DNA of 64,000 nt from an uncultured Novosphingobium sp. (GTDB lineage Bacteria; Pseudomonadota; Alphaproteobacteria; Sphingomonadales; Sphingomonadaceae): contig CAMPHR010000007.1 of assembly GCA_946886075.1 (NCBI GenBank), forward strand, positions 44,476 to 108,475, given 5' to 3'. The translations under genes were made by a program, and so were the position numbers. Each line of letters starts with the position of its first letter. Positions within the stretch are counted from its first letter, which is position 1. Below the pieces are notes generated by a model. It made no database searches. It was not told the DNA's origin and saw only the letters and a list, made by a program, of their open reading frames with translations. This document shows positions 43,454-53,333 of this stretch, piece after piece.

Positions 43454-45517
43454 ATGCGCCCGGATATCCTCAACCCACTCTTCGCCGAAATTGAAGCGCT
43501 CAAAGGCGTAGGGCCTGCGCTCGCCAAACCGCTTGAGCGCCTTGGGCTCGCCCGCGCTGTGGACGTGGCGTTCCACCTGCCGGTCAGCTTCATCGACCGG
43601 CGCATGGTGGATGAGCTGATCCTGTCCGACTCAGGCCGCGTCATCGGCATAGAGCTCACCCCAACCGATTATCGCGCGTCTGGCAGCGCCCGCGCGCCCT
43701 TCCGCGTCATCGCGCAGGACAGGCACGGCAACAGCGTCGCACTCGTCTACTTCGGCCGCAACAGCGCATGGCCCCGCAAGCTGCTGCCCCTCAATGAGCC
43801 AAAATTCATCTCCGGAAAGCTGGAGGCCTATGGCGAGAACCTCCAGATCGTCCACCCCGACTATGTCCTTCCCCCAGAGGAAGCCGCCACCATCCCCGAG
43901 CGGGAACCGGTTTACGGTCTTTCCGAAGGTCTCACCAACAACCGCCTGCGCGATCTCGTCGCCCAATCAATGACCCGCGCGCCCGACCTCCCGGAGTGGA
44001 TCGAACCCAGCCTGCTCGCCCGCAAAGGCTGGCCGACATGGCGCGAAGCCCTGACTCGCATCCATGCAGACCCGAGCGACGCCCAGGCACGGGAACGCCT
44101 CGCCTATGACGAAATCTTCGCGGGCCAACTCGCGCTGATGCTGGTCCGCCAGTCCTCCCGCAAGCGCAGGGGCGTCCCCATCGAAGGCGACGGCCGCCTG
44201 CGCGCCATGCTTCAGCTGCCCTTCGCCCCCACTGGCGCCCAACGCCGCGCCATGGGAGAGATTGACGGCGACATGGCCCAGCCCGTGCCCATGCTCCGCC
44301 TCCTTCAAGGCGATGTCGGCTCAGGCAAGACCCTCGTCGCGCTCATGGCCCTCCTCAACACGGTCGAGGCTGGCGCCCAAGGCGCACTCCTGGCCCCCAC
44401 GGAAATCCTCGCCCGCCAGCATTATGAAACGCTACGCAAGATGGCGTCCGGCCTGCCCGTCACCATCGCCATCCTCACCGGGCGGGAAAAGGGCAGGGCG
44501 CGCGAATCCACCCTCATGGGCCTAGCCGACGGCAGCATCGACATCCTCGTCGGCACCCACGCCATCTTCCAGGAAGCCGTCCGCTACAAGAATCTCGCCC
44601 TCGCGGTGATCGACGAACAGCATCGCTTTGGCGTCGCCCAGCGCATGATGCTCGCCGCCAAGGCCGAACGGACGCCGCACCTGCTGGTGATGACGGCGAC
44701 ACCGATCCCGCGCACGCTGACGCTCACCTATTATGGCGAGATGGACGTCTCCCGCCTCGACGAGATGCCACCCGGCCGCCAGCCGATCCAGACCGTAGTC
44801 ATGTCCGCCAACCGCCTCGACGAGGTAGCCGAAGCACTTGCTCGCCATGTCGAAGGCGGCGGTCAGGCCTATTGGGTCTGTCCCTTGGTCGAAGAAAGCG
44901 AAACCAGTGACCAGGCCGCCGCCGAAGCCCGCGCCGAAATGCTCAAAATGCGCTTCGGCGATTTGGTTGGCCTCGTCCACGGTCGTATGAAAGGCTCGGA
45001 AAAGGATGCCGCAATGGAGGCATTCTCCACCGCGCGCACAAAAGTCCTCGTCGCCACTACCGTTATCGAGGTGGGCGTCGACGTCCCCAACTCAAACCTC
45101 ATCATCATCGAAGGCGCCGACCGCTTCGGCCTCGCGCAACTGCACCAGTTGCGCGGCCGGGTAGGGCGTGGCCAGAATCATAGTGTCTGCATCCTCCTCC
45201 GAGGTGGCGCGCTCAGCGAAACCAGCCGTGCCCGGTTAGCGCTCATGCGCGAAACCAATGACGGCTTCCGCATAGCCGAAGAGGATCTGCGGCTACGTGG
45301 CGCAGGCGAGATCCTCGGCACCCGCCAGTCGGGCGAGGCGCAGCTGAAGATCGCCACGCCTGAACATCTGTCCGCCCTGCTCGACAGCGCCCGCGACGAC
45401 GCCCATCTTCTCATCGACCGCGATGGAGGGCTGGACGAGGCCCGCGGCCAGGCAGCAAGAACCTGCCTCTACCTCTTCGAACGGGACGCAGCGGTGGGAT
45501 TGCTCCGAAGCGGCTGA
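43454..45517 (+). CDS. recG: ATP-dependent DNA helicase RecG
   Basis: 687 aa. The N-terminal wedge/OB domain (LKGVGPALAKPLERLGLARAVDVAFHLP) precedes a superfamily-2 motor with GDVGSGKTLVALMAL (Walker A), AVIDEQHRFGVAQR (Walker B), [18 protein letters not shown] and LRGRVGRGQNHSVCIL. It remodels stalled forks. The start at 43454 gives MRPDILNPLFAEIEALKGVG; a longer frame begins in the divergent sdhE gene and is unlikely. Confidence 0.96.
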   Translation: MRPDILNPLFAEIEALKGVGPALAKPLERLGLARAVDVAFHLPVSFIDRRMVDELILSDSGRVIGIELTPTDYRASGSARAPFRVIAQDRHGNSVALVYFGRNSAWPRKLLPLNEPKFISGKLEAYGENLQIVHPDYVLPPEEAATIPEREPVYGLSEGLTNNRLRDLVAQSMTRAPDLPEWIEPSLLARKGWPTWREALTRIHADPSDAQARERLAYDEIFAGQLALMLVRQSSRKRRGVPIEGDGRLRAMLQLPFAPTGAQRRAMGEIDGDMAQPVPMLRLLQGDVGSGKTLVALMALLNTVEAGAQGALLAPTEILARQHYETLRKMASGLPVTIAILTGREKGRARESTLMGLADGSIDILVGTHAIFQEAVRYKNLALAVIDEQHRFGVAQRMMLAAKAERTPHLLVMTATPIPRTLTLTYYGEMDVSRLDEMPPGRQPIQTVVMSANRLDEVAEALARHVEGGGQAYWVCPLVEESETSDQAAAEARAEMLKMRFGDLVGLVHGRMKGSEKDAAMEAFSTARTKVLVATTVIEVGVDVPNSNLIIIEGADRFGLAQLHQLRGRVGRGQNHSVCILLRGGALSETSRARLALMRETNDGFRIAEEDLRLRGAGEILGTRQSGEAQLKIATPEHLSALLDSARDDAHLLIDRDGGLDEARGQAARTCLYLFERDAAVGLLRSG

Positions 45518-45577
45518 TCCACGCGACGAATTGCTGCAGCAGCGAAACCATCAAGCGCTGCCCTCGTTGGCAGAGGC

Positions 45578-46669
45578 ATGCAATCCGACATCAGCCTGCA
45601 CCACGTCACGCCGATCGCGGCGATCTTCATCGCTATTTCGGTCGCCATCGCCTTCCTGCTTCACTGGCTCGCCTATTGGATAGCCACCCGCGTGGCGCGC
45701 AGGATGAGGCTCGATCCCGTGATCCTGCCCGCCATTTATCACCCCACGCGATGGATCGTCGTGCTGATGGCGCTCGCTGCGGGCATTCAGCCGCTCAGCT
45801 TCAGCGACCGCATAGAGGCGATCTGGGCAATCGGGTCCAAGATGCTCTTCATCCTGCTGTTCGGCTGGCTGATCTTTTCATCGATGCGAGCATTCCGCAC
45901 CATTCTTGAACGCCGCAACGACATCACCGTGGAAGACAATCTGAAGGCCCGTCGCCAGCATACCCGCATCCGCATCCTCTACCGCGTGGCGCAATTCATC
46001 ATCGGCTTTCTCATCATCTCGCTGATGCTGATCATGATCCCCGGTGTCCGCACGATAGGCGTGACCTTGATGGCGTCGGCAGGCCTTGCAGGCCTTGCCG
46101 TCGGCGCAGCCGCTCAGCCAGCGCTCAAAAACCTGATCGCAGGCATTCAAATGGCCTTTTCAGAACCCATCCGGCTGGATGACGTGGTGATCATAGAGGG
46201 GGAATGGGGGCGGATCGAAGACATCAAGCTCACCTATGTCGTGGTGCGCATCTGGGACGACCGCCGCATGGTCGTGCCAGTCTCCTACTTTCTCGAAAAG
46301 CCGTTCCAGAACTGGACTACCAAGACCTCCGACCTGCTCGGCACCGTCTTCCTCTATGTCGATCCTGCGGCGGACGTCGAACGCATCCGCGCGCGCTTTA
46401 TCGAAACGGTGAAGGCCAACAGCCGCTGGGATGGCCGTGTCGCCATCCTCCAGGTGACCGACCACAAAGCCGACGCGCTGGAACTACGCGGCCTGCTCAG
46501 CGCCCGAAATGCCGGGATCGCCTTCGATCTGCGCTGCGAAGTGCGCGAAGCGATGATGCAATTCCTGCGGACCGAAATGCCCGAAGCGCTCGTCCGATCC
46601 CGTCAGCGGATCGAACCCGATCAAAGCTTCGAACAGCTATTTACCAGGCGGTCTGCCGTGGCGGAATGA
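45578..46669 (+). CDS. Small-conductance mechanosensitive channel (MscS family)
   Basis: 363 aa. Hydrophobic helices near residues 15-40, 55-75, 85-105 and 125-150 lead to the pore and vestibule motif GVTLMASAGLAGLAVGAAAQPALKNLIAGIQMAFSEPIRLDDVVI. The conserved Asn/Gly-Ala pore face and the C-terminal vestibule (GRIEDIKLTYVVVRIWDDRRMVVPVSYFLEKPFQNW) follow. It opens under osmotic downshock. Its end overlaps the convergent pilZ gene by 29 bp. Confidence 0.92.
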   Translation: MQSDISLHHVTPIAAIFIAISVAIAFLLHWLAYWIATRVARRMRLDPVILPAIYHPTRWIVVLMALAAGIQPLSFSDRIEAIWAIGSKMLFILLFGWLIFSSMRAFRTILERRNDITVEDNLKARRQHTRIRILYRVAQFIIGFLIISLMLIMIPGVRTIGVTLMASAGLAGLAVGAAAQPALKNLIAGIQMAFSEPIRLDDVVIIEGEWGRIEDIKLTYVVVRIWDDRRMVVPVSYFLEKPFQNWTTKTSDLLGTVFLYVDPAADVERIRARFIETVKANSRWDGRVAILQVTDHKADALELRGLLSARNAGIAFDLRCEVREAMMQFLRTEMPEALVRSRQRIEPDQSFEQLFTRRSAVAE

Positions 46670-46994
46670 GCGACAGCATCGCTTCATAGACTCGCGGATC
46701 GATGGGTTCGCAAAACTCTACCCCGACCCGGCCGTCCTCTGCCCATCGCACGTCGGCCTGGACGTCCCTCACCATGGGAAGCCAGACGGAAATCCGCTCA
46801 CCAATCGCGACCTCTGCGTCAGTGCGGCACATCAAACCCAGTTCAGAGATGTTGATGACCCGCACGCCATGCGTTCGCCCCCGGGCAGCGATATGGCTGA
46901 CCATATCCACCAGCACGCGGGCGGTGCGGCGCTGGTTGATGGAAGGGTCCCGTGAACGGGCGACCTGGGCGAGGCTGGCGAGCACCGAAGACAT
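46641..46994 (-). CDS. PilZ-domain protein
   Basis: 117 aa. The c-di-GMP binding pattern is present as RRTAR (about residue 22-26) and, 20 or so residues on, NISELGL in the place of [D/N]xSxxG. Probably binds c-di-GMP and regulates a partner. The start at 46994 (MSSVL) is chosen; an ATG at 47000 is equally possible. A perfect CtrA-type box lies 48 nt upstream, linking it to cell-cycle control. Confidence 0.85.
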   Translation of the reverse strand: MSSVLASLAQVARSRDPSINQRRTARVLVDMVSHIAARGRTHGVRVINISELGLMCRTDAEVAIGERISVWLPMVRDVQADVRWAEDGRVGVEFCEPIDPRVYEAMLSLIPPRQTAW

Positions 46995-47042
46995 GAGCAA
47001 AGCTTAAGGCGACGAACCTCGCCCTTTCCTTACCAGCTTTAC

Positions 47043-47057
47043 TTAATCGGCCTTTAA
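47043..47057 (-). promoter_or_regulatory. Perfect CtrA box (TTAA-N7-TTAA) upstream of pilZ
   Basis: TTAA (47043-47046), TCGGCCT, TTAA (47054-47057) matches the consensus at every defined base. It lies between the end of tyrS (47070) and the pilZ start (46994), 48 nt upstream of the latter. Confidence 0.65.
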
Positions 47058-47069
47058 CTCTCTAAAATT

Positions 47070-48287
47070 TCAAGCAGTTACTAACCCATGTCTCTTGGCG
47101 CCGAAGCTAACCTTGTCGCCAGGCTTCAGCGCCAGCATGGGGTCGCTCACTACTTCGCCGTTCACGCGGATCGCGCCTTCAGCGAGCTTGCGCCGAACCT
47201 CCTTGTTGGACGCAGCAAAGCCCAATGCAGCCGTGCCCTGAACAATGGTCATTCCCTCCGCGCCCACGCTGATCGTCGGCAGATTGGCGTCGGAAGCACC
47301 TTCCTCGAACGTCTTGCGCGCCGTTTCCGCCGCCGCTGCCGCCGCATCAGCCCCACGGCATAGCGCGGTCGCCTCATTGGCGAGGATCTTCTTCGCCTCG
47401 TTGATCTCGGAGCCCTGAAGTGCCGCCAGCCGCGCTACCTCGTCCATGGGCAGGTCGGTAAACAGCCGCAGCCGATTCGCAACGTCCGCATCCGCCGTGT
47501 TCCGCCAAAACTGCCAGTAATCATAGCTGGAAAGCTGATCTTCGTTCAGCCACACGGCGCCGCCCACCGTCTTGCCCATCTTCGTACCGTCGGCATTGGT
47601 CAGCAGTGGCGTCGTCAGCCCGAACACCTGCGTCCCATCCACCCGGCGTGCGAGTTCCACGCCATTGACGATGTTCCCCCACTGGTCCGACCCGCCCATC
47701 TGCAACCGGCAGCCCGAACGCCGCGACAGTTCCAGAAAGTCGTAGGCCTGAAGGATCATATAGTTGAATTCGAGGAATGACAGCGACTGCTCCCGATCCA
47801 GCCGCAGCTTCACCGAATCAAAGCTCAACATGCGATTGATCGAGAAATGCTGGCCGATCTCGCGCAGGAAGGGGATATATTCCAACCGGTCGAGCCACTC
47901 GGCGTTATCGAGCATGATCGCGTCGCTCGGCCCGTCACCAAAGGTCAGGAACCGCTCGAACACTTGGCGGATGCTGGCGACATTCTCCGCGATCGTATCA
48001 GTGGTCAGCAGCTTGCGCGCCTCGTCCTTGAAGCTTGGATCGCCGATCTTGCCCGTACCGCCGCCCATCAGGACGATGGGCTTGTGCCCCGCCTTCTGCA
48101 GCTGCCGCAGCATCATGATGGAAACGAGGTGCCCGACGTGCAACGACGGCGCGGTCGGATCAAAGCCGATATAGCCCGGCACGATCTGCTTGGCGGCAAG
48201 GGCGTCGAGCCCCTCCGCATCGGTCAGTTGGTGGATGTAGCCACGGGCCTCCAGGAGGCGGAGCAGATCGGACGAGTAGCTGGTCAT
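47070..48287 (-). CDS. tyrS: Tyrosyl-tRNA synthetase
   Basis: 405 aa. The class I HIGH-type motif is HVGHLV (about residue 43) and the KMSKS-type loop is KMGKT (about 238). [21 protein letters not shown] binds tyrosine. A C-terminal S4-like RNA-binding domain follows ([18 protein letters not shown]). The start at 48287 gives [18 protein letters not shown]; an upstream ATG at 48326 adds a non-conserved stretch. Confidence 0.96.
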   Translation of the reverse strand: MTSYSSDLLRLLEARGYIHQLTDAEGLDALAAKQIVPGYIGFDPTAPSLHVGHLVSIMMLRQLQKAGHKPIVLMGGGTGKIGDPSFKDEARKLLTTDTIAENVASIRQVFERFLTFGDGPSDAIMLDNAEWLDRLEYIPFLREIGQHFSINRMLSFDSVKLRLDREQSLSFLEFNYMILQAYDFLELSRRSGCRLQMGGSDQWGNIVNGVELARRVDGTQVFGLTTPLLTNADGTKMGKTVGGAVWLNEDQLSSYDYWQFWRNTADADVANRLRLFTDLPMDEVARLAALQGSEINEAKKILANEATALCRGADAAAAAAETARKTFEEGASDANLPTISVGAEGMTIVQGTAALGFAASNKEVRRKLAEGAIRVNGEVVSDPMLALKPGDKVSFGAKRHGLVTA

Positions 48288-48398
48288 AATGTCGCGCCCT
48301 CTAGCATCGCGACACAACAACGTCATCCCCCGTCATCCTGCACTTGTGCCTGCATCCATTCCGGGACACAGAATAGGGATGATGGAAGGACCGGAGCA

Positions 48399-49505
48399 GT
48401 GACACAGAGCCAACCCATGCTGGCGATCGGCCTTATGTCAGGCACTTCGCGTGACGGCATCGACGCCGCGCTCATCGAAACCGATGGGGAGGGCGTCAGC
48501 AATCCCGTCACCTTCCACGCCATGCCTTACCGGGAAGGCTTCCGCATCCGTCTCGCCGAAGCATGCCAGCGTGCGATGTCGATGGACAAGCCGGGGTTTG
48601 AGCCTCTCATCCAGTCCGTGGAAGCTGAACTTACCGAACTTCATGTGGAGGCGGTGTCGGACCTTCTCGGACGCAGCGGCCATATTGCTGAAGACATCGC
48701 CGTCATCGGCTTCCACGGCCACACGGTGGCGCATCGGCCGGAATGGCGCTGGACGTGGCAAATCGGCGACGGCGCGGCCCTTGCCGGAGCGTTCGGAATT
48801 CCTGTAGTTGGCGATCTGCGCAGCGCCGATGTCGCGGCGGGCGGGCAGGGGGCTCCTTTGATGCCTGTCTATCATCGCGCCCTGGCAAACGACTTGCGTA
48901 AGCCCGTGGCGATCCTGAATCTCGGCGGCGTCGCCAACATCACCGCCATCGGGGAGGGAGGCGATCTCCTGGCCTTCGACACTGGCATGGCAAGTGGCCT
49001 GATCGACAACTGGATGCAGGCGCACAGCGATAGATCCTTCGATGAGAATGGCGCTACAGCAGCCAGGGGCCAAGTCGATGGGGATCGGCTTGCCAGCCTG
49101 ATGGCCGACCCTTGGTTCGACCTGCCGCCGCCCAAGAGTATCGACCGGGAAGCCTTCACCCTCGACACGATGCGCGGCTTGTCGCTTGAGGATGGAGCGG
49201 CCACGCTGACGGCCTTCACGGCAAAGGCGGTTGCCCGCGCGCTGGACCATGTCTCGTCGCGGCCTTCCATCATCTATGTCGGTGGAGGCGGCCGCCATAA
49301 CGTGACCTTGATGGCGATGATTTCGGAATTTACCAAGGCACTGGTACGCCCGGTCGATGATCTCGGCTGGGATGGCGATGCCCTGGAAGCGCAGGGGTTC
49401 GCCTATATGGCGGTGCGCCACCTCAAATCCTTGCCGATCAGCTTTCCCGGCACGACGGGCGTCCCGGCTCCGATGGCGGGCGGCGTCTTCTTCGATCCCG
49501 CCTGA
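48399..49505 (+). CDS. anmK: Anhydro-N-acetylmuramic acid kinase
   Basis: 368 aa. The ATP-binding start is AIGLMSGTSRDGIDAALIE; GFHGHTVAHRPEWRWTWQIGDGAALA, VAGGQGAPLMPVYH and LNLGGVANIT follow. It phosphorylates anhydroMurNAc recovered from the cell wall. GTG at 48399 has GGAAGGA 8 nt upstream; ATG 48417 is possible. It is divergent from tyrS, a common neighbour pair in alphaproteobacteria. Confidence 0.95.
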   Translation: MTQSQPMLAIGLMSGTSRDGIDAALIETDGEGVSNPVTFHAMPYREGFRIRLAEACQRAMSMDKPGFEPLIQSVEAELTELHVEAVSDLLGRSGHIAEDIAVIGFHGHTVAHRPEWRWTWQIGDGAALAGAFGIPVVGDLRSADVAAGGQGAPLMPVYHRALANDLRKPVAILNLGGVANITAIGEGGDLLAFDTGMASGLIDNWMQAHSDRSFDENGATAARGQVDGDRLASLMADPWFDLPPPKSIDREAFTLDTMRGLSLEDGAATLTAFTAKAVARALDHVSSRPSIIYVGGGGRHNVTLMAMISEFTKALVRPVDDLGWDGDALEAQGFAYMAVRHLKSLPISFPGTTGVPAPMAGGVFFDPA

Positions 49506-49511
49506 TGCCGC

Positions 49512-50687
49512 TCACCGCTTGCGGGTCAGCTCCCGCATCCCCTCATCGATGCCCTCGAGCGTCAGCGGATACATGCGCTGGCTCATGATCTCGCGGATCA
49601 TCCGCGTCGATTGGCTATAGTTCCAATGATCGCGCGGCGTTGGATTCAGCCAAACCGCAGCCGGATAGGTATGTAGCAACCGGCTCATCCACACAGCGCC
49701 GGGCTCCTCGTTCATATGCTCCACCGAGCCGCCGGGATAGCTGATCTCATAAGGGCTCATCGCCGCATCGCCGACGAAGATCACCTTATAGTCATGCCCA
49801 TATTTATGCAGGATGTCCCAGGTCGGAATACGCTCTGAAAAGCGGCGGCGGTTATCCTTCCACACGCCTTCGTACAGGCAGTTGTGGAAGTAGAAAAACT
49901 CCATATTCTGGAACTCGGTCGTCGCGGCCGAAAACAGCTCCTCGCAAAGCCGTATGAATGGGTCCATCGATCCGCCGATGTCCAGGAACAGCAGCAGCTT
50001 CACCGCATTATGCCGCTCCGGCCGCATCCTGATGTCCAACCATCCCTGCCGGGCAGTGCCCCGGATCGTGCCCTCCAGGTCCAGCTCATCCGCCGCGCCC
50101 TCGCGCGCGAAGCGCCGCAGCCGCCGCAATGCCACCTTGATGTTGCGGGTGCCCAGTTCCTTGCTGCTGTCGAGATTCTGGAACTCGCGCTTTTCCCACA
50201 CCTTGATCGCGCGCTTGTGCCTGCTTTCACCGCCAATGCGCACGCCTTCGGGATTATAGCCGCCATGGCCGAAGGGCGACGTCCCGCCGGTTCCGATCCA
50301 CTTATTGCCGCCCTGATGGCGTCCCTTCTGCTCCTCCAGCCGCTTTTTCAGCGTGTCCATGATCTCATCCCAGCTGCCGAGAGACTTGATCTTCTCCATC
50401 TCCTCGGCGCTAAGATATTTCTCCGCGACCAGACGCAGCCATTCCTCGGGGATCTCTGCCTCAACGCCGTCAGCGTCCAACACACCCCTGAATACTTTCG
50501 CGAAGACCTGATCAAACCGGTCGATCAGCCCCTCATCCTTCACAAAGGTTGCGCGGGCGAGATAATAGAATTCCTCGGGCCTCTGACCGATAACATCGCG
50601 GTCCAATGCCTCCAGCAAAAGGAGGTGCTCCTTGATACCGGCCGGAATGCCAGCAGCCCGGAGCGCGTCGAGAAAGTTCAGCATCAT
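49512..50687 (-). CDS. VWA-domain protein, CoxE-like
   Basis: 391 aa. The C-terminal half is a von Willebrand A domain with the MIDAS motif DIGGSM (LLLFLDIGGSMDPF, about residue 235). The N-terminus (MLNFLDALRAAGIPAGIKEHLLLLEALD) is typical of the CoxE-like family that works with MoxR-type ATPases as a chaperone pair. The matching MoxR gene is 3 kb away (53762-54607) on the same strand, separated by an opposite-strand chemoreceptor and two other genes. Binding partner inferred. Confidence 0.85.
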   Translation of the reverse strand: MMLNFLDALRAAGIPAGIKEHLLLLEALDRDVIGQRPEEFYYLARATFVKDEGLIDRFDQVFAKVFRGVLDADGVEAEIPEEWLRLVAEKYLSAEEMEKIKSLGSWDEIMDTLKKRLEEQKGRHQGGNKWIGTGGTSPFGHGGYNPEGVRIGGESRHKRAIKVWEKREFQNLDSSKELGTRNIKVALRRLRRFAREGAADELDLEGTIRGTARQGWLDIRMRPERHNAVKLLLFLDIGGSMDPFIRLCEELFSAATTEFQNMEFFYFHNCLYEGVWKDNRRRFSERIPTWDILHKYGHDYKVIFVGDAAMSPYEISYPGGSVEHMNEEPGAVWMSRLLHTYPAAVWLNPTPRDHWNYSQSTRMIREIMSQRMYPLTLEGIDEGMRELTRKR

Positions 50688-50814
50688 GATGGCGGCCTTG
50701 TCCTTCAGCCACGTTAAGGATGCAAGGGGCGGCGCATGGTTGAGAAAATGTTAAGTGTTGCATCGCATCGTTAACAAGGCAGTATTGATAAGCGGGCGGT
50801 TGAGGTGACACTCA

Positions 50815-52194
50815 TTGGAAAATGAGCATTTATTGACAGACCTTGGTGAACGGTCGGGGGACGTTGCGCTGCAATGCAGCGAAACGGCGGGTTTCTTGGG
50901 TGAGCTCACCCGCCGCATCCACGCCGACTCGTACCGGCTGACCCAGCTGCAAACCAATATGGAAGCTTTGGCCACCAGCCAGAATGAAAGCGTGGTGGCG
51001 GCCCAGGAACTTAGCCTTACATCCCGCCGCGCCGCCCGCATCATCGCGGAAGGACATGAGGCGATCACCCAATCGCTCGCCCAGGTCGCCAGTCTGGTCG
51101 ATCATGTCACCGGCCTTGAGGGTCGCCTGCGCCAGTTCCTCGAAGTGATCGAGACCGTCGGCGGCATATCCGATCAGCTCGGCGCCATCGCCCGCCAGAC
51201 CCGGCTGCTTGGCGTCAACGCCGCCATTGAAGCCGCCCGCGGCGGTGAGGCAACGCAGGGCTTTGCCGTCGTGGCCGACGAAATCCGCCGCCTCGCCGGG
51301 CAAGCGGGCGAATCCGCCTCTTCTGTGGGCGACAAGCTCGGGCAACTCGACCGCGATGCCCGCCACCTGATCAGCGGCGTCGAAGCCAATATCGGGCGAG
51401 GCCGCGACGTCAGCGCTCATATCGACACCCTGAGCGTCACCATGGCGGAAATCGCCTCGCTCGTAACCCAGTTCGGCGACCGTTCTCACGCCATCGTCAC
51501 CTGCACCGATGAAGCCGACGCCGATGTCGGCGCGCTACGCCAAGGCCTCACCAGCTTCAGCGCGTCCGCCGCAGAAAGCGCCCAGCGCGTCGAAATGGCG
51601 AAGGTCCAGCTTGAGCAGCTTGAGGGCATGGCCAACGACATGCTCAACACCGCCGCTCATGGCGGGCACCAGACGCGCGAAAGCCGCTACATAGCCTATG
51701 CCGAAGATGGCGCGGCGCAAGTATCGCGCCTGATCAATGACGCCCTGTCTTCTGGGCAACTCACGCCATCTGCGCTGTTCGACGGCAACTACCGCCTGAT
51801 CCAGGGTTCCGATCCGCCGCAATATGACAATGGCTTCACCGCCTTTGCGGACAGCATCATCCGTCCGCTGCTGGACCGTCAAACGGGTCAGGATAAAGCG
51901 ATCGTCGGCTGCTGCCTGATCGACATGAACGGCTACCTGCCGACGCATATCACCGCGCGAAGCCAGCCCCAGCGGCCGGGCCTCCGGGCATGGAACATGG
52001 AACATGCCCGCAACCGGCAGATATTCATGGACAGCCAGACCCGCCGCGCGCTCGATGGCGATCGAGACTTCTTCCTTTTCACCTATCGCCAGGACCTTGG
52101 CGAAGGCCGCTATCGCGCGCTCCGCAGCGTATTCGTGCCCCTGATGTTCGAAGGTCGCCGTTGGGGCCTTTACGAAGTCGGCTACCTTATCTGA
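50815..52194 (+). CDS. Soluble methyl-accepting chemotaxis protein with C-terminal sensor-like domain
   Basis: 459 aa, no membrane segment. The N-terminal part (residues about 30-270) is the coiled-coil signalling domain, with the tip IARQTRLLGVNAAIEAARGGEATQGFAVVADEIRRLAGQAGESA. The C-terminal about 150 aa look like a sensor domain (VGCCLIDMNGYLPTHITARSQPQRPG ... FLFTYRQDLGEGRYRALRSVFVPL). Start is TTG 50815; a nearby TTG at 50833 also fits. The 127-bp gap upstream holds GTTAAC-type half-sites. No che gene is close by. Confidence 0.85.
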   Translation: MENEHLLTDLGERSGDVALQCSETAGFLGELTRRIHADSYRLTQLQTNMEALATSQNESVVAAQELSLTSRRAARIIAEGHEAITQSLAQVASLVDHVTGLEGRLRQFLEVIETVGGISDQLGAIARQTRLLGVNAAIEAARGGEATQGFAVVADEIRRLAGQAGESASSVGDKLGQLDRDARHLISGVEANIGRGRDVSAHIDTLSVTMAEIASLVTQFGDRSHAIVTCTDEADADVGALRQGLTSFSASAAESAQRVEMAKVQLEQLEGMANDMLNTAAHGGHQTRESRYIAYAEDGAAQVSRLINDALSSGQLTPSALFDGNYRLIQGSDPPQYDNGFTAFADSIIRPLLDRQTGQDKAIVGCCLIDMNGYLPTHITARSQPQRPGLRAWNMEHARNRQIFMDSQTRRALDGDRDFFLFTYRQDLGEGRYRALRSVFVPLMFEGRRWGLYEVGYLI

Positions 52195-52216
52195 CCTAGT
52201 AGACGGGGCCAGACGG

Positions 52217-53239
52217 TTAGTTCGCTACCCCGTCGCGCACGATGACTTCGCCATTGGCAGCATAGGCGGCAGTTGCGCGTGCCTGGGCGGTCTGAGGGTC
52301 CTTGCCGTCCAGGATTTGGCCGATCTGTCGCGAACTCGGCACGCGGTCGTAAACGCCGAAAAGCTTCGTTTCGCCGACCGAGTGGATCGACAATTGATAG
52401 CCCTTGCCGCCGCGCGCGGGATCGAAGGCGATCACCGTGCCCGCATCGTCAACCGGCACGATGACCGATTCTCCGGACGCGCCCGTCTGCGCCAGAACAT
52501 CATAGCTGCCCTCGGCCGTCCGCACCTGGCCCCTCACACAGAAGGGCGCGGCCGTCTCGGGAACGGAGCGGACATCGGCGGCTGCCGCAGGGCTGGATGC
52601 GGTAAGCCGCGCGTCCCGGTCATCACCCGCCGGACAGTCCGTGAACCGCGCCGGAGAGGCGGGCCGGATCGCCGCCACATCATCGAAGCGCAAGCTCTCC
52701 AGCATGCCGTCCAGCCCCGCCAGAACCTCCTTGCGCCGTTCGCTTGGTCCCGTGATGCGCAGCTTGACCAGCCAGCGTCCTGCATGGACGAACGCTGCCG
52801 CCGTAGTCAGCGCTCCATCGGCAGCATCATCATAAACCGCACGGATGGCCCGCCCGGCCTGACCCTGAAGCGCGACGCTTTCATATCCGGTGCGGCGGGT
52901 TTTGGGCCCAAAACGGTCCGCCACCGCGCGATCAGTCATATAGGCGGCGATCGACGCGTCGGCATAGCTTGGCAGATAGACATAGAGCGTCGCCTGCACC
53001 GCGCCATCGTCGGACAGATACTGCGCATAATTGTCGATGCCCTTGCCGCCGTTCGTGACCTCACCGCTTTTCGACAGCGACAACCCAGCGACCGACTGGG
53101 GCAGGCTGATCCCCGCAGCCCGCGCGCGAAGGCTTCCGTCACTCGCAACCCATGCTTCCTGCGCATCCGCACCCTGCGCCAGTGCGGGCACCGGCAAAAG
53201 CAGGAGGAGCGAGGACAGCGACAAGGCGAGCTTTGGCAT
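52217..53239 (-). CDS. Hypothetical secreted protein
   Basis: About 340 aa, function unknown. The signal peptide MPKLALSLSSLLLLLPVPALAQ is unambiguous. The mature part reads as a mixed alpha/beta protein with segments GISLPQSVAGLSLSKSGEVTNGGKGIDNYAQYLSDD, LYVYLPSYADASIAAYM and FVHAGRWLVKLRITGPSERR, and a later Cys pair (FTDCPAGDDRD, APFCVRG). Start ATG 53239 has GAAGGA at good spacing; ATG 53245 is alternative. Confidence 0.75.
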   Translation of the reverse strand: MPKLALSLSSLLLLLPVPALAQGADAQEAWVASDGSLRARAAGISLPQSVAGLSLSKSGEVTNGGKGIDNYAQYLSDDGAVQATLYVYLPSYADASIAAYMTDRAVADRFGPKTRRTGYESVALQGQAGRAIRAVYDDAADGALTTAAAFVHAGRWLVKLRITGPSERRKEVLAGLDGMLESLRFDDVAAIRPASPARFTDCPAGDDRDARLTASSPAAAADVRSVPETAAPFCVRGQVRTAEGSYDVLAQTGASGESVIVPVDDAGTVIAFDPARGGKGYQLSIHSVGETKLFGVYDRVPSSRQIGQILDGKDPQTAQARATAAYAANGEVIVRDGVAN

Positions 53240-53333
53240 AGGCATCCTTCCCATTCCACGCCGTCTTTTCGCGGCTCTGAAATCATTCAACGAACGATTT
53301 GGGCGCAACCGCAACGCTAAGGCAAGCAGCCTT

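Noticed and set aside
48321..48382. CGTCATCC-type fragments between tyrS and anmK that recall the REP element
   Set aside because: No pair of arms longer than a few bases; probably a decayed remnant, not supportable as a repeat.
50740..50754. TTGA-N7-TTAA before the chemoreceptor gene
   Set aside because: One mismatch but weaker context than the others and about 60 nt from a doubtful TTG start; kept only as a note in the chemoreceptor finding.
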